64,000 bases of DNA, from assembly GCA_019054805.1 (NCBI GenBank), contig JAHQIY010000005.1, positions 1,037,501 through 1,101,500 of the forward strand, read 5' to 3'. Below, in pieces: positions 22,347-34,291 of the stretch. The stretch is from Brachionus manjavacas (taxonomy: Eukaryota; Rotifera; Eurotatoria; Ploima; Brachionidae). The position numbers and the translations under genes are program-made. The stretch's first letter is position 1. Each line of letters starts with the position of its first letter. The notes beneath the pieces are model-generated. The model was given only the letters and a program-made list of their open reading frames with translations. It was not told where the DNA came from and made no database searches.

Positions 22347-24092
22347 TTATAGTTCGATCTGACAATCTATTCCATTTTGAAACAATCCTGTTCGAAAAAA
22401 ATTGTGTCTTTGTTCACAATTTCTTATTAACTGTCTTTCAAGTCGGTGCTTATGTCCCCTTACATTTGATGCTGGACCATCAGTGTGAATAGAAATAGCC
22501 GACTTGACCGGTTGAAACCAATTTATATTGTTTTTTCCATTGTATAATTTAAAGAATTGTATTAAATCACCTCTCTCTCTTCTTTTCTCGAGTGTTGTAA
22601 GTCCAATTTTTTCCAGTCTTCTTTGATAGTCGAGGTTTCGCAGACTAGGCACTAATTTTGTCGCTCTACGTTGCACTTTTTCAAGTAATTTTGAATCTTT
22701 TTTTCTGTAAGGATTCCAAACTGGTGCAGCATATTCTAAATGTGGTCTAACATAAGTTGTAAACAGAATTTTGAAATTTTCAATATTCCAGAATGTAAAT
22801 GTTCTTCTAAGCATACCAAGTACCGAATTTGCTTTCAAAACAGCTTGACTTACATGATCGTTCCATTTTAAGTCGTCTGACAGTATTACACCTAAGTCAC
22901 GCTCGCTTTTAGTTCTAGTAATATTATGTGCTGAGCCATCATCTTTTGTCATTACTAGATAAATAGGATTTGAACTGAATTCACGTTTCGATATAAACAT
23001 TGTTTTACACTTCTCATAATTGAAAGCCATTTTCCACTCTCTAGCCCAACTTACAAGTGAGCCAATGTCATTTTGTACGCATTTGATGTCTAGCCAATTC
23101 TTTATTTGTACAATTAATTTACTGTCATCAGCAAATAATTTCAATAACTGCTTAACAACCTCCGGCATATCATTAATAAATATTATAAATAGTAAAGGTC
23201 CGAGTACCGAACCCTGAGGCACCCCACTCAAAACTTGTTTCCAATCCGATTCATATTGTCCTAGTACCACTTTTTGTCTCCTATCCTTTAAAAAGTCAGT
23301 TAACCAGCTTAGAATACTACCCTCGAATCCATAGGCCTTGAGTTTGACTAACAGTGATTTATGACAAACTTTGTCAAATGCGTTTGCAAAGTCTAGAAAA
23401 ACTAAAATTGTACCAAAACCTCGACTCAATGACTCCGTAATGACATCCAGTGTTTCCAATAAATTTTTGATGCATGACTTATTTTTTACAAAATCATGTT
23501 GTTCTTTGGCAATTAAATCCAATTGAAAAAGATGTCTAATCATTTCATCACGAATTAATTTTTCCATAATTTTACATGGAACCGCGGTTAAAGACACTGG
23601 CCTATAGTTAGATGGATCAGATTTAGAGTCTTTTTTGTGCAAAGGACTAATGTTTGCCTCTTTCCAGTTTTGAGGTATTTTACCATCTCTAAATGATTTT
23701 TTAAACAAAAGTGAAAAAATCATACTGAATACTTTAGGGCATTTATTCAAAACAAACGGATGAATCCCGTCTGTACCTGGTGTTTTGAATTTTTCCAATT
23801 TTGTCAAAGTTGCATAAATCTTTTCTTGCGAAAATACACTCAAGTCTTACTCGAATTTTACTTCTGTTCGTTTAGCAAATTCCACACTCGCGCAACCTAT
23901 ATCACGATTAAAGACCTCAAAAAATTGCTCATTTAAACAATTTGCAATTTGTTTACCATCCAATATCACTTGATTATTATTATCAATTAGCTTTACAATC
24001 TGATCCTTAAATGTCTTCTGGCGATTTACATAATGATATAATAATTTCGGATTATATTTACATTTTTGTGCTAATTCCTGTTCATAATTCAT
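22347..24092 (-). pseudogene. Reverse transcriptase of the LINE, one nonsense codon
   Basis: One reading frame of 582 codons is interrupted only by TAA at 23847-23849. Visible motifs are KTPGTDGI, NWKEANISPLHKK, NYRPVSLT, EQHDFVKNKSC, motif A FLDFANAFDKV, GVPQGSVLGPLLF, motif C LFADDSKL, the AFNYEKCKTM block and the C-terminal RRATKLVP...RRERGDLIQFF. Both catalytic Asp sites are intact. Near 22390 the frame is lost: the expected NRIVSKWNRLSDRT ending is in a neighbouring frame. The small frame at 22330-22133 is the continuation of this tail. It is far better preserved than the plus-strand LINE at 8.3 kb. Confidence 0.9.
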
Positions 24093-24424
24093 CTTACTTT
24101 TTTTATCATTTTTTTTACTTCATTACTTTTTTTATTATATTCAATTTTTAAAGCTTGTTTTTTCTTTGATGTCGATCTCATTTGGTAAAAAAGTTTGATT
24201 TTTTCTCTAATTGATTTCTTAATCTCATCGTTGAACCATGCAGGTTTGACTTTAGAACCCGATTTAAAAACCGGAATGAATCTCATGCATGCTTCTTTAT
24301 AAACCTCCATAATTTTATTATATGCCACATCGATGTCAGAGTTTAATATCTGAGTCCAACTAAATGAGCTAATGAAAATTTCTATACTCTTAAAGTCGCC
24401 TCGTGCGAAATTAAAATTTAATTG
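24089..24424 (-). pseudogene. LINE linker between endonuclease and RT
   Basis: Open from about 24424, this encodes the usual post-endonuclease segment KPAWFNDEIKKSIREKIKLF and a lysine-rich stretch. It ends in TGA at 24089, overlapping the next frame's ATG. The protein continues in the -1 frame as MNYEQEL. The shift falls exactly on seven A residues (24098-24104). The ATG starts in the computed frames are not real initiation sites. Confidence 0.8.
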
Positions 24425-24824
24425 AATTTTTATTATTTTTATTTGTAAAACTCATAAAAATTTTGTCAGCAAAAATTTGCATAATATTTGGTTAAACATG
24501 GTTTAATTTACATGAAAATTTGTATCAGAATCAAATTTTATAATTTTAAAAAAAAAAGCATTATTTCTTTCTGTCAAAGAAAACAGAATAATGTAACAAA
24601 AAAGAAAAAATTAAAGCTTATTAGCCTACTGTTGTAGCTTTGAAAGATAATGTAAAATTATTATGTAAAAATTGTCAACAGAATCTTTAAAATCTAAAAA
24701 AATTGATCAAAAATATATTTTTCAGACACTCCTTTTGCTTATAAATAGCAATAAAATATTGACCTTTAAAGGGAAAAAAATGGTTTTGAAATTCAATACA
24801 AGAGAACAGAACTAAATTAAAAAT

Positions 24825-25060
24825 AATTGAAAAACTTTTTTCAAAATTCAAAATTAGTTCTGTGAATGCCTAGAAATGAAACATGCATAGTTGCATCAAC
24901 TGTTAATGTCTGCTAATAATGTGCCAAATTTCTAGAAATTGCAAGAAATTAAATATACTTTAACAATTAATGCAACTATGCACTATTGCACAATATTGAA
25001 TTCACAAAACTAAATTTGCACTTCTAAAAATAATTTATTCAATTTCTTTATCAATCTGTT
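24825..25060. mobile_element. Foldback MITE with TTAGTTCTGTGAATGC arms
   Basis: TTAGTTCTGTGAAT at about 24853 is inverted as ATTCACAAAACTAA at about 25000. Inside, a second inverted pair surrounds GCATAGTTGCAT / ATGCAACTATGC. Partial relatives of the arm occur near 12400, 46450 and 57030. A related arm motif (TTAGTTCTGTAAAATGC) lies in the 37035-37389 element. I could not fix a target duplication. Confidence 0.55.
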
Positions 25061-25419
25061 ATTTTATATAGAATTTAACAAATTTTGGTTTTTACAAATT
25101 AATTTATTTGAATTACTTTACAAATAATTCTTTTTTATTTGAAAAAATTCTTACTTTATTTGTGGAAAATTATTATTTTTGCTAAAAATTTTGAAATTCT
25201 TCTAGTGCTAACAAAAACTCAAAGACAACATTACTGGCAAATAAATAATTTATTAGCAAAAGTTTAAAGTTGAATGCTATTAAGCTTTAAATTTAAAGAT
25301 TTAAATTTCTCTAATTTGTGTTCTACATAACCAATATTTTCTTTTCAATTTTAAACATAGCATTTTAGAATTAAATCTTGAATTTAAAATAAGCTTAAAT
25401 TAGTTGAACCCTAATAACG

Positions 25420-28400
25420 ATGGAAGCATCGTATTGTTACATGGCAAACGATGACAAACAAGCCGAGACAATCAATGAAACTACTGATTTGGAGACCACA
25501 CATGACATGTCTGAAAGCTCGCGATCAAAATCCACATTTGATTCATCATCAGATCGGACAGGTGAAAGCAAAATTGACCATGTCGAAGAGTCACTCAATG
25601 AAACCACTAGTATACATGACTTGAAAAAGAACTTATGCAATGAAGAAGAATTCCGATCAATCAACCACTCGGAGCCCATTCACATATTCCTCAAACTAAA
25701 ACCGCTCACTGACCAAGAAATGGCAAAACAAAACAACACCGTAAATTTTCCACTTTATTTACCATGACCTATTTTGAATTTTTTTTCAGAAACACTACAA
25801 AATTCACTCGGACACTGCCATTTCGCTTATACCACCCAAAAACTCTGTTTACTGTCAAAATAAGCAAAGTCTGCAGAATCTTTCCAATACTTTGTACAAT
25901 TTTTCCTATGTTTTTCAGCCTGACATTAGTCAGCAGGACTTTTTTAAAGCAACAATTTTCCCTTGTCTGGAGAAATTCTTCAACGGCGAGAACTTGCTGA
26001 TATTCAGCTACGGTGTGACCAATTCAGGCAAGACATTCACCATGCAGGGAACAAACAAAAATGCGGGCTTGATCCCGCGAACTCTTGACGTTCTCTTTGA
26101 CACACTCAAAAACAACCTAGAGACCAAACGATCTGCTTATTCCTACAAGCCGGAAAAATTCAACGAAATTTCCTCCCTCACTGAAGCAGAACTGAACTCG
26201 GAACTCACCATTAAAGAACAAATTCTCAAGCTGTCCAGCTACAAAGAAATAGACCGAAGTGACTCATTCGGCTCATTAAGTGATTTGGAGGACGCGTGTG
26301 GATCCTTGATGTCATCGAAAAAATTCGGATCTCTTGATTCAATCTCGAGCTATTCAAGATCGGCATCTAATCTTCTAGAACTTGGTTCTAGAATACAAAT
26401 ATCAGAAAACAAAAAATATGCCCTTTGGCTCTGTTTTTATGAACTGTATAATGACAATGTATACGATCTGCTCACAATACCGACTAAATCCAAAATGCAC
26501 CTTGCCAACAATGAGCGACCACAGCTCAAAATTCGCGAAGATATGAATCGAGTGCCGTATGTGGAGGGCTTAAATCATATCCCGGTATTCGACACCAAAG
26601 AGGCAATAAAAGTGCTAAAGTATGGAGAAAAAAATCTACAGAAATCGTCCAACTCTATCAATGCGACCTCGTCTAGAAGCCATGCTATTTTTTGTCTTAA
26701 ATTGGTCACTATCGAAAACAATACTATGAACAAAGGATCTACGATCTACATTAATCAGTGGGTTTTTTTCTTAATTTTCCCTTTTTTTTTGATGATTTTT
26801 AATATTATTAAAATATAATTTGGGAAATACTCATGTAGGTTGGAGTGGAATGGAACTTAGTCCTTCCTTTCAGCCAAATGATTATAATATTTATAAAAGT
26901 TAAAATAAAAATTTTTTTTTTTCAATAATAGTCAAAAAAAATATATTTTTTTGTTTTAGATTGAGTTTTTGTGATTTGGCTGGCATTGAGCGTTCCTCAA
27001 AAACAAATGCTGTTGGTATTACACAAAAAGAGGCCTCATCTATCAATACTTCGTTGATGTCACTTTCGCGCTGTATTGAAACAATGATGCAAAATCAAAA
27101 AAATAGGTAAGTTATTATTTTTTTTTGGTCGAAATTTAAAAAAATTAATTTTGGGCCTTGAAAGTAAACTTTAAGGGGCAAGTCAATCACATGACAATGT
27201 TATAAAAATTTTTTTCTATCTGATATTTTATAACAATATTTTTAGTTAAGAGCAGACTTGGGCAAAAGTCACAAGTCAAATGACTTGTCTTTTCAAAGTC
27301 AAGTCATTTGACTTGACTTCAAATTTATTTTTGTTATCTTTGTATCGAGCTATTGCTCCTTCAGAATAAAAATATTAAAAAAAAAAAATAGAATAAAATA
27401 AATATTAAAATATTAAAAGTTAGAAACTTTTTGTTGAAATATAGAGACAAAGAAAGTTACTTATTCGTTATTTTTTTTTTTTTTATAATAAGTTTCTGAG
27501 AGTTAAGGAACAAAGGTAGAAATTGTTAGGTAGTAGTTACACAATGGAGTTGGATAAATCTGAATTCTTTTTAAATAATAATAATAATAATAATAAAAAG
27601 CTACAGCAAGCTGGCTCAAAAAAATTAAAAAAAAAAATTTGAAGTCAAGTCAAATGACTTGACTTGACTTTGACTTGATGACTTTTCCCCAAGTCTGGTT
27701 AAGAGTCGTTAATGTATGTGAATTTAAAAAAAAGTGATCTTGTCAGTATTTTAAATAATATCCAAGAATAAAATGAAGAAAATTTTTTAATAGACTTGTG
27801 GCTTTTAAACAACTCTTATTTTTTCTTAGAAACATGTTTCAGTAGCCGTATAGTGTAAACTAAATCCAAAAATAAAAATAGAGGTTTAGAAAATCAAATT
27901 TTTAAAATTTTAAATTTTGTTACTAGGGTAGAAACTAGGATTTTTTTATATTTTATATAATTACTAAAAACATTTTTTTTTGATTAACTTCTGATAAAAT
28001 ACTGATAATACCATAGAGATTAAAAAAATTTTTTTTATAAATAATATAATATTTTAAGAGCCCGTATAGCCGAATGGTTTGCGTGTTAGTCATGCAAGCA
28101 GAGGATCGAGGGTTCAAAACCCGCTCAGGGTGAAAAAATCTTCAAAATATCTCTGCAATATGGGGCGAATGTTTAAACCTCTTTCATCATAAAAATAGGG
28201 GAACCAGTTTCGGCTGGGTAATATTTGCGGTGTAGATGATCAACTCGATGCAGTAGCCTCTGTGTCAGATCGGAGCCGTTGCTCAAAAAGGTACTTAAAA
28301 AGGAGATGAGCGCCTCTCCATTATCCACTAGGATAGAATAGGGACAATTATAATTTAATATTTTAATTAATGAATTATTAATGAATTAAATAATGTCATC

Positions 28401-31400
28401 ATAGTTTTATTTTCTTATTGATATTTTTATTGATAATAAATGTGAACAATTTCCTAACTCAATTAGAATTTTTAAGATTTTTACATGCAATTTAGATAAA
28501 CTTTATGTGACTTAAATTCAAAAATTTCAGAAAAAATTAATTAAATATAACTCTTTTAAATTTTAAATTTTGAAGACTCAGTGTCCAAAAAATTTACAAA
28601 AAAAAAATTTAATTTACAAAATAAAAATTAATTATTTTTATTTTCAAGTAAGGGAGCACAAGTTCCATATCGAGTAAATAAATTGACTCGGCTGTTTCAG
28701 GCTTACTTTGAAGGTCGTGGCATGGTTAAAATGATTGTCAATCTTAATCCATCAGTTAATTTTTTCGACGAAAACGTCAATGTACTAAAATTTTCATCCA
28801 TCGCTAATCAAATTCAAATTGGTCTAAATGACGAGGAAAAAATACACTACAAGGTAGAGCCAGAAAAAGTTGAGCAAAATAATCGTTTGACAGTAGCCTG
28901 GGAATCAGATCAAAATAAGACCAAACATGTTTCAGATTCGGAAGAAGAAGAAGAGGAAAGTGAAGAGGAAGATAACTCAGAAGAAGAATCTGGCGACGAA
29001 GAGACTGAAATTGAGGAGACTTGCCAAGAAAGTGACGAAGATACCGAAGAAGAAAGTGAAGAGTCCGAAGAAGACAGTCAAGACGAAGACGAAGAGGAAG
29101 AAACTGAAGAAGAGACTGAAATAGAAGAAAGTGCTACCAAGTCAAAATTGCAAAAAACATCTTCTACTGTAAATGAAACCACTGTTGAAGAAGAAAGTGA
29201 AGAAGAGTCCGATGACGAAACAATTGAAGAAACTGATGAAGAAACCGAGGTGGAAGAAACTGAAATCGAAGAAACAGAAATGACTGTCGAAACAACCACA
29301 AACACCACAACGAACACCACTAACATCACAGTCAACCATTCCAAAATGAGAAAAGCTGAGTCAACTCGAATAAATGCCAAAACTCCGAAGAGTGTGATGA
29401 AAAGTGGCAAGAAAGACGACCAAACCACTGCTCAAAAAACAATTATTGAATCTGATTTGAGTACATTGTTAAACGAAACCTCAATGGCGATAGTCAAAAA
29501 CACTGCCGACATGTCCAAGCTCCAAAGTTTGTCAAATACAGAACTTTGTCAAATAATTGAAAATCTAAAGAGTCACATCATAAAGACCAAGCGAGAAGCG
29601 ACCAAATTTGAGGCCGAACTGAGGAATCAATTGGTCACTAAATGGTCCAAAAAAGTTGAAGACACCGAGAGCTATTTTCAGAAAGAAATGGAAAATTACA
29701 AGCTCAGAGTTGACAGTGATTTGGCCGAGAGAATTAATTTTATGGAACAGGTAAATGAAAGAAAAAATAAAGTGAAATTGGAGGAAATAAAAAAAAATTG
29801 TGATGCTAAACTTGCTGAAAATGAAGAGCAAATTAAAAAACTAAAGTGCCAAATTGATAAATTAAATGAGGAGTTGACGAGCAAAATTTGTTCTTCTGGA
29901 CCTAACGATCGGTCAATTAAACGCAAGCTGAGCCATAGTGGATATGACGAGTCTGAGATCAATGAAGATGCAAATATGATGGAGTTTGATGATGATCTGC
30001 AAATAAAAGAATTCAATAGAAATCAATCGATGCAGATTCAAACAAGCATCCTGTCAGCTGGCATAAATACTTCAATGCAAACTGAAAATATAAAAAAGAA
30101 ATCAATTGGAATTGATGTAAGTTTTTAAATATTTTTATTTTGACACATAAATTTTATCACGAGAACTCATTTTTCTTTTTTAATTGATTTTTAATTTGGA
30201 TTGAAAATATTAAATAAAAATGATATTTAATTTAAATCAAATCAATAAAATTGATTAATAAAGAAAATTTGTTCTCAAAATGAAAAAAAATATAAAAAAT
30301 ATTTTACGGAAAATTGCTTGAAAAAGAAATTGATTTAAGGTTTTATAATCTTTTTTTTTTAAATTATTAAAAAAAAAAATACAAGTATTAAAAATTAATA
30401 TTTAATTATTAAAATAATTAAGATTGATAGCTAGAAAAAGAAGCTTTCTGAAAATTTTATTTCTAATTTCCAACAAAAAAATTTCAAAGGCAATTATTTT
30501 ATGCACCCGGATAAAAGGCTTAGATTCTAAAAATATTTCTTCAATTTTGATAAAATCGTTATTTTTTTTATAATTTTTACTTTAAATCTCTTTGTAAATT
30601 TAATATTTTTCAAAATTTTAAATGATAATTTAATGCATAAATTGAGTTTTTCTAAATGAGACACAAAATTAAAAAGCAAATTTTGAAATTTTTTAAATTG
30701 AACAAAAATTTAATTAAAGCAAAACTAAAAAGTTAAACTTCAGTTTTTTAATAATTCAGTTTTTTAATAATAATGGAACAGCAAACCAACTATTTTATCC
30801 GAATAGTTTGTGTGTTTCTCATACAAGCAGATGATCGGAGGTTCGAAGCCCTCTAAGGAAGAAAAAGTCTTAAAAATATCTCTGAAACCTTAAACCCCCT
30901 TTTCATTCATAAAAGGGGACCGGTTTCAGCTGGATGATAATTGCGATGTTGATGACCTCTGAGTCAGATCGAAGCCGTTGCTCAAAAAGGTACTGGAAAA
31001 GGAGAAAAACTACTTGCCAAGTATTCGCTAGGATAGAAAAAGGACATATTATTTACCAAATATTTGGTAAAAAAATGTTTGTCCTAGAATTAAGCAACTG
31101 TTGACGAAACAACTATTCTCATCACTGCTTCCTTTTTAATTCTTTTAAGGAAACTTTAAATCCTAGCTAATTTTTCAGCTTAAATCATTTTCAATAACAT
31201 AATTATCAGTTTTAAAATAAAAAAATAGTATTTCTTTTTTACTTAAAAAATTACTAATTTAATCACCGTGAATCCATTGTTCGTGTCTTACCTTCGTGTT
31301 GAAATTACTTAGTTTACGTTTATTTTTCTGCTGTATATAATTACTTTTTGTTGAAAAAACAATTTTTTTACTGTCGAAGGTTATTAGTTGTAAATTAATT

Positions 31401-33723
31401 GTTGAAAATAATTACTTTTTGTTTAATTTAATTAGATTATTTAGAAAATAATAACTTTCTGTTGAGATTAATTACTATTTGTTGAAAAAGTAAAAATTAT
31501 GTTTTGCACCAAAAAAATTTACTTAACACCTAACTAGGCATAATTTTGCTTTGGTTGGTCTTCCAGCTTTTGCTTCTGGAAAAACAGCTGTCTGAATAAA
31601 CTTCAATGATATTTCTAAAAGCTTTTGATTTCCTGGTTTACTGAGACCATAAAAATTCTTGAAAAAATTACTACAAGTACATCTACTGCTTGACCACCCT
31701 GAACTATTAAATTGTTTTTTTTAAAACGGATTGAAATGAAATCAATTTATCAAAATTAACTTTTTTATCTTATTCTAGTTTATTGTATCTTGAGTTAATG
31801 TAACCGAGATTGAAAAATTGATCAATCTTTTTATCAAATCTGATTTCTTTCCAGCATACGACAATTTTAACTTCTTGCACTCAGTTTGCAAATAAACAAC
31901 TTTCCACTTCACATTATTATTATTATTAAACATTTTTATTTAATTTTATTTCAAATATTTTTAGACTCCAAACTAAACATTGTATAATGTATAATAGATT
32001 ATTAAAAACAAAAAATACAAAAAATAATTAATTTCAACTTGTTAAGTAAATTTTTTTTGTCCAAAATAGAATTTTTATTTTTTCTACAAAAAGTAATTAT
32101 TTTCGAAGTATTGGTAATTAACAGCCAATTTATTTATTAAGCATTTAAAGAACCTAAAAAAAATTAATTTTAAAGGCTGATAATGAATTTTTTGACCAAA
32201 TGCACAATTATAAAAAAGATTTGAGCATGATGAACCACGAATACGAATCTTTAAATCATGAAATGGATCTAAAGTTGAATGAAAATGAAAATTTAAGAAA
32301 CGAGCTTAAGAACCAACTGGACAACTTGCGGCAACTAGAATCTGAGTCTAAACAAATTCAAAGCGAGCTCAGATCTCAATTAAAAATGGCCGAAGTTAAC
32401 TCCAAAAATCTCCAGTCTCTATTAAACGAGAAAGAAGATTTACTGATCGAATCGAATCAACAAATTGTCAAGCTCAACGACAAGATAGCACTACTTGAAA
32501 CTGAAGCTAATGAAAATTTCAAAACTTTGGAAGACTTTAATTCAAAATTTTTGAAACTAAAATCTGATTCGGAAAAAGAAAAAAAGAGTCTTAAAGACCA
32601 AAGTGAGGAGTACAGAAATGAATTAGAGGCCAAGAAGCTGGCCTTTGAACGACTCGAAGAATCAAAGGTACAACTCCAGGCCGAAATTGACGAACTAAAG
32701 CAAATAATCGAGGAAAAAAATACCGAAATCGAAGAGCTAAAGAACGACATTCAGTTTAAGGATAACAAAATTGAGCGATTAATGTTCGACGCTCAGCAAC
32801 AAAAGGAACAAGACACTTTAATTCAGCAATATCAGGCACAAGTTGCCAAATTAGAAGCCGAAAATGCAGCCATAAATCACCAAAGCGAGACTACGTCCTT
32901 GCCTCCGATTCTTCATTCGAAAAAGCCACCTAAACAAGATTTGATGGAAATGCCAGTGGATTGTGAACCTCCCAAGATGAAAAAGTCAAAATCTGGAACT
33001 TCTTTGAAAAAAATATCAAAATCAGGAAGCAAATTGAGCATTTTGTCCGAGAATGGTGACTCGGAAGAGCATGGTAAAAAGAAGACTTCGGTTAGCAAAA
33101 CTAAAAAAAAGCACTCGGTTGACGAGTCAAGTGAAAGTCAAAAAGATAAAAAAAAAGACAAGGACTCGATCAAAAAGACGAAAAAATCTGTCGATGCTCA
33201 AAATAGTAACGATGAATCGAAGAAAGAATCAAAAAACAAATCATCTAAAAAATCGATTGAAGTTGATGATGTAATGGTAGTAGATGAAGTCAATGATGTG
33301 TCCAAAGTTTCGAAGACTAAAAAAAAGAGCACTTTGGACAGAATTACGGAAATGATTACTAAATCACCAATTCTAGAACCATTAAGAAGTAAAATTATTT
33401 TTGTTTATTTAAAATTTAAAAAATATTAAAAATTTAGACCGTCCAACCCGCCAGGTCAATCTAAAAGCGTCTTCGTCTAATGCATCTGAATTGTCAACTT
33501 GCAGTGTGTCATCAAGTAATGCCAAGAAAACAAAATCAAGTGCTAAAAGTTCAAATTTAATTGAAACATTGAATAAAATCAAGGTAAAAAATTATAAATA
33601 ATTTAAAACAAAATAGATAATTATATATTTAATTGAATTGTAAAGGATGATAATGATGAAAATGTGAATCCAGAAATCGATGAAAAGCCAAAAAAAGTCT
33701 TGAGAAAAAAACGGGCTATATAG
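25420..33723 (+). CDS. Kinesin-6 (KIF20A/KIF20B family) motor
   Basis: Seven exons on the plus strand join in phase: 25420-25740, 25790-26757, 26960-27106, 28649-30116, 32176-33388, 33438-33583 and 33646-33723, giving 1446 residues. The motor spans about residues 88-550. It has P-loop GVTNSGKT (182-189), switch I NATSSRSHAIF (near 400), switch II DLAGIER (434-440; family DLAGSER, so S is I here), VPYRVNKLTRLFQ and NPS. A family-typical insert of roughly 100 residues, serine-rich, lies after LIPRTLDVLFD. A very acidic Glu-rich region (about 570-710), coiled coils (about 760-880 and 975-1200) and a Lys/Ser-rich tail follow. Kinesin-6 motors work in late mitosis and cytokinesis on midzone microtubules. 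Length lies between human KIF20A (about 890) and KIF20B (about 1800); I do not choose between them. Confidence 0.93.
27253..27697. mobile_element. hAT-type MITE (CAGACTTG family), copy 2
   Basis: In kinesin intron 3. Ends are CAGACTTGGGCAAAAGTCA and, inverted, CAGACTTGGGGAAAAGTCA. Flanks are perfect 8-bp duplications GTTAAGAG (27245-27252 and 27698-27705). The arms are rich in AAGTCA/TGACTT units. The middle carries an AAT repeat plus AAAAAGCTACAGCAAGC, a LINE 3' end inserted on the minus strand. Confidence 0.92.
28058..28355 (+). mobile_element. tRNA-derived SINE, copy 1
   Basis: In kinesin intron 3. The head resembles a tRNA: A-box region TAGCCGAATGG near 28067 and B-box GGTTCAAAACC near 28111. 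A body of about 200 bases follows, ending GGATAGAATAGGGACAATTA. Flanks are an 11-bp duplication TAATATTTTAA (28047-28057 and 28356-28366). The same body occurs at 30785-31055 and inverted at 48074-48363. The head should carry an internal RNA polymerase III promoter. The tail is not poly(A) but an ACAATTAT-type end. Confidence 0.9.
30785..31055 (+). mobile_element. tRNA-derived SINE, copy 2 (diverged)
   Basis: In kinesin intron 4, same orientation as copy 1. The tRNA-like head is mutated (ATCCGAATAG A-box region, GGTTCGAAGCC B-box) and the body shares GACCGGTTTCAGCTGG, TCAGATCGAAGCCGTTGCTC and GGATAGAA. A block in the middle around the CTCGATGCAG part is shortened. No clean target duplication was found. 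The B-box is closer to the canonical GGTTCGA than in copy 1. Confidence 0.8.
31540..31720 (-). pseudogene. SWIM-finger fragment of a MULE-type transposase
   Basis: In kinesin intron 4, minus strand. About 60 codons read a serine-rich segment, then C-T-C...NFFKNF, and later EAKAGRPTKAK. This resembles the C-terminal SWIM zinc finger (C-x-C...C-x-H) plus AT-hook tail of Phantom/MULE transposases; the downstream C-x-H half is lost here. Nearby repeats AATTACTTTTTGTTGAAA (31340-31490) and the inverse at about 32090 may be remains of the element's ends. Confidence 0.5.
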
Positions 33724-33861
33724 AATAAATGGATGTTTAATTTTTTTAAATATTAAATTTTGTAGAAAATTTTAATTTTTGTGATTTTCTAATATTTGTC
33801 AAATTTTATATTTTTTTATTATGTAATTCTTTTTTTTATTTCGACAATAACTAAATTTGGT

Positions 33862-33867
33862 AATAAA
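33862..33867 (+). promoter_or_regulatory. Candidate polyadenylation signal of the kinesin gene
   Basis: AATAAA about 140 bases after the stop codon, followed by a T-rich tract. Such hexamers are common in this AT-rich DNA, so the assignment rests on position. Confidence 0.4.
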
Positions 33868-33879
33868 TAAAGTTTTATT

Positions 33880-34290
33880 TTGAATTTTTTCAAACTATAT
33901 CTAAGGCTAAAAAGTAATCCCAAAGCCTTTTCAATCACTACTCGATTCATCTCAATCTACATGACCACGCTGATCAAAATCAAAATTTTTCTTTCTCAAC
34001 ATTTAAATAAAATATTGATAGTAATTCCAAAAGAAAATCAACTGAAGCCGATTCAATTAATTTTTTCTTTTTTTTTCAAATTCCAATTTTAAATAAAGAA
34101 ATTTATAAGTTGGATAAAATCAGAACTTAAATTTTTCTTAAATTCATTGCAAAATTTTTAATTAAATTAAGTTTAAATTTCAAATGAATAATTTTATTCT
34201 AAAAAATGTAATTTAACAAGTTTTTTCTAAAATTCAAATAATTTTTTCTTTTACTCTCTTATTCTTAATTGTGTTTCTCGGCCATCTAAA
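33880..34290. other. Intergenic stretch
   Basis: A 70-codon frame at 33880-34092 lacks recognisable features. No gene supported. Confidence 0.3.
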
Positions 34291-34291
34291 T

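Larger units (their letters stand above)
22205..24424 (-). mobile_element. 5'-truncated CR1/jockey-type LINE
   Basis: A minus-strand LINE copy, truncated at about 24424 in the linker after the endonuclease. It runs through a nearly complete reverse transcriptase to an ATT-repeat 3' tail (plus-strand AATAAT run at 22206-22226). It has one frameshift in an A-run (24098-24104), one in-frame TAA (23847-23849) and one or two frameshifts near the 3' end of the ORF (22330-22400). Truncation at the 5' end is typical of target-primed insertion. The AGCTTTTTATTATT 3' signature recurs at three other sites. Confidence 0.9.

Noticed and set aside
28058-28130. Possible functional tRNA gene
   Set aside because: The A and B boxes belong to a SINE head with a long body and target duplications; the stem pairing looks poor for a real tRNA.
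29078-29428. Minus-strand open frames opposite the kinesin acidic region
   Set aside because: They are the antisense of Glu/Asp codons (giving Ser/Phe/Val runs) and have no independent support.
32457-33098. Minus-strand Ser/Phe-rich frames opposite kinesin exon 5
   Set aside because: Antisense shadows of a coiled-coil exon.
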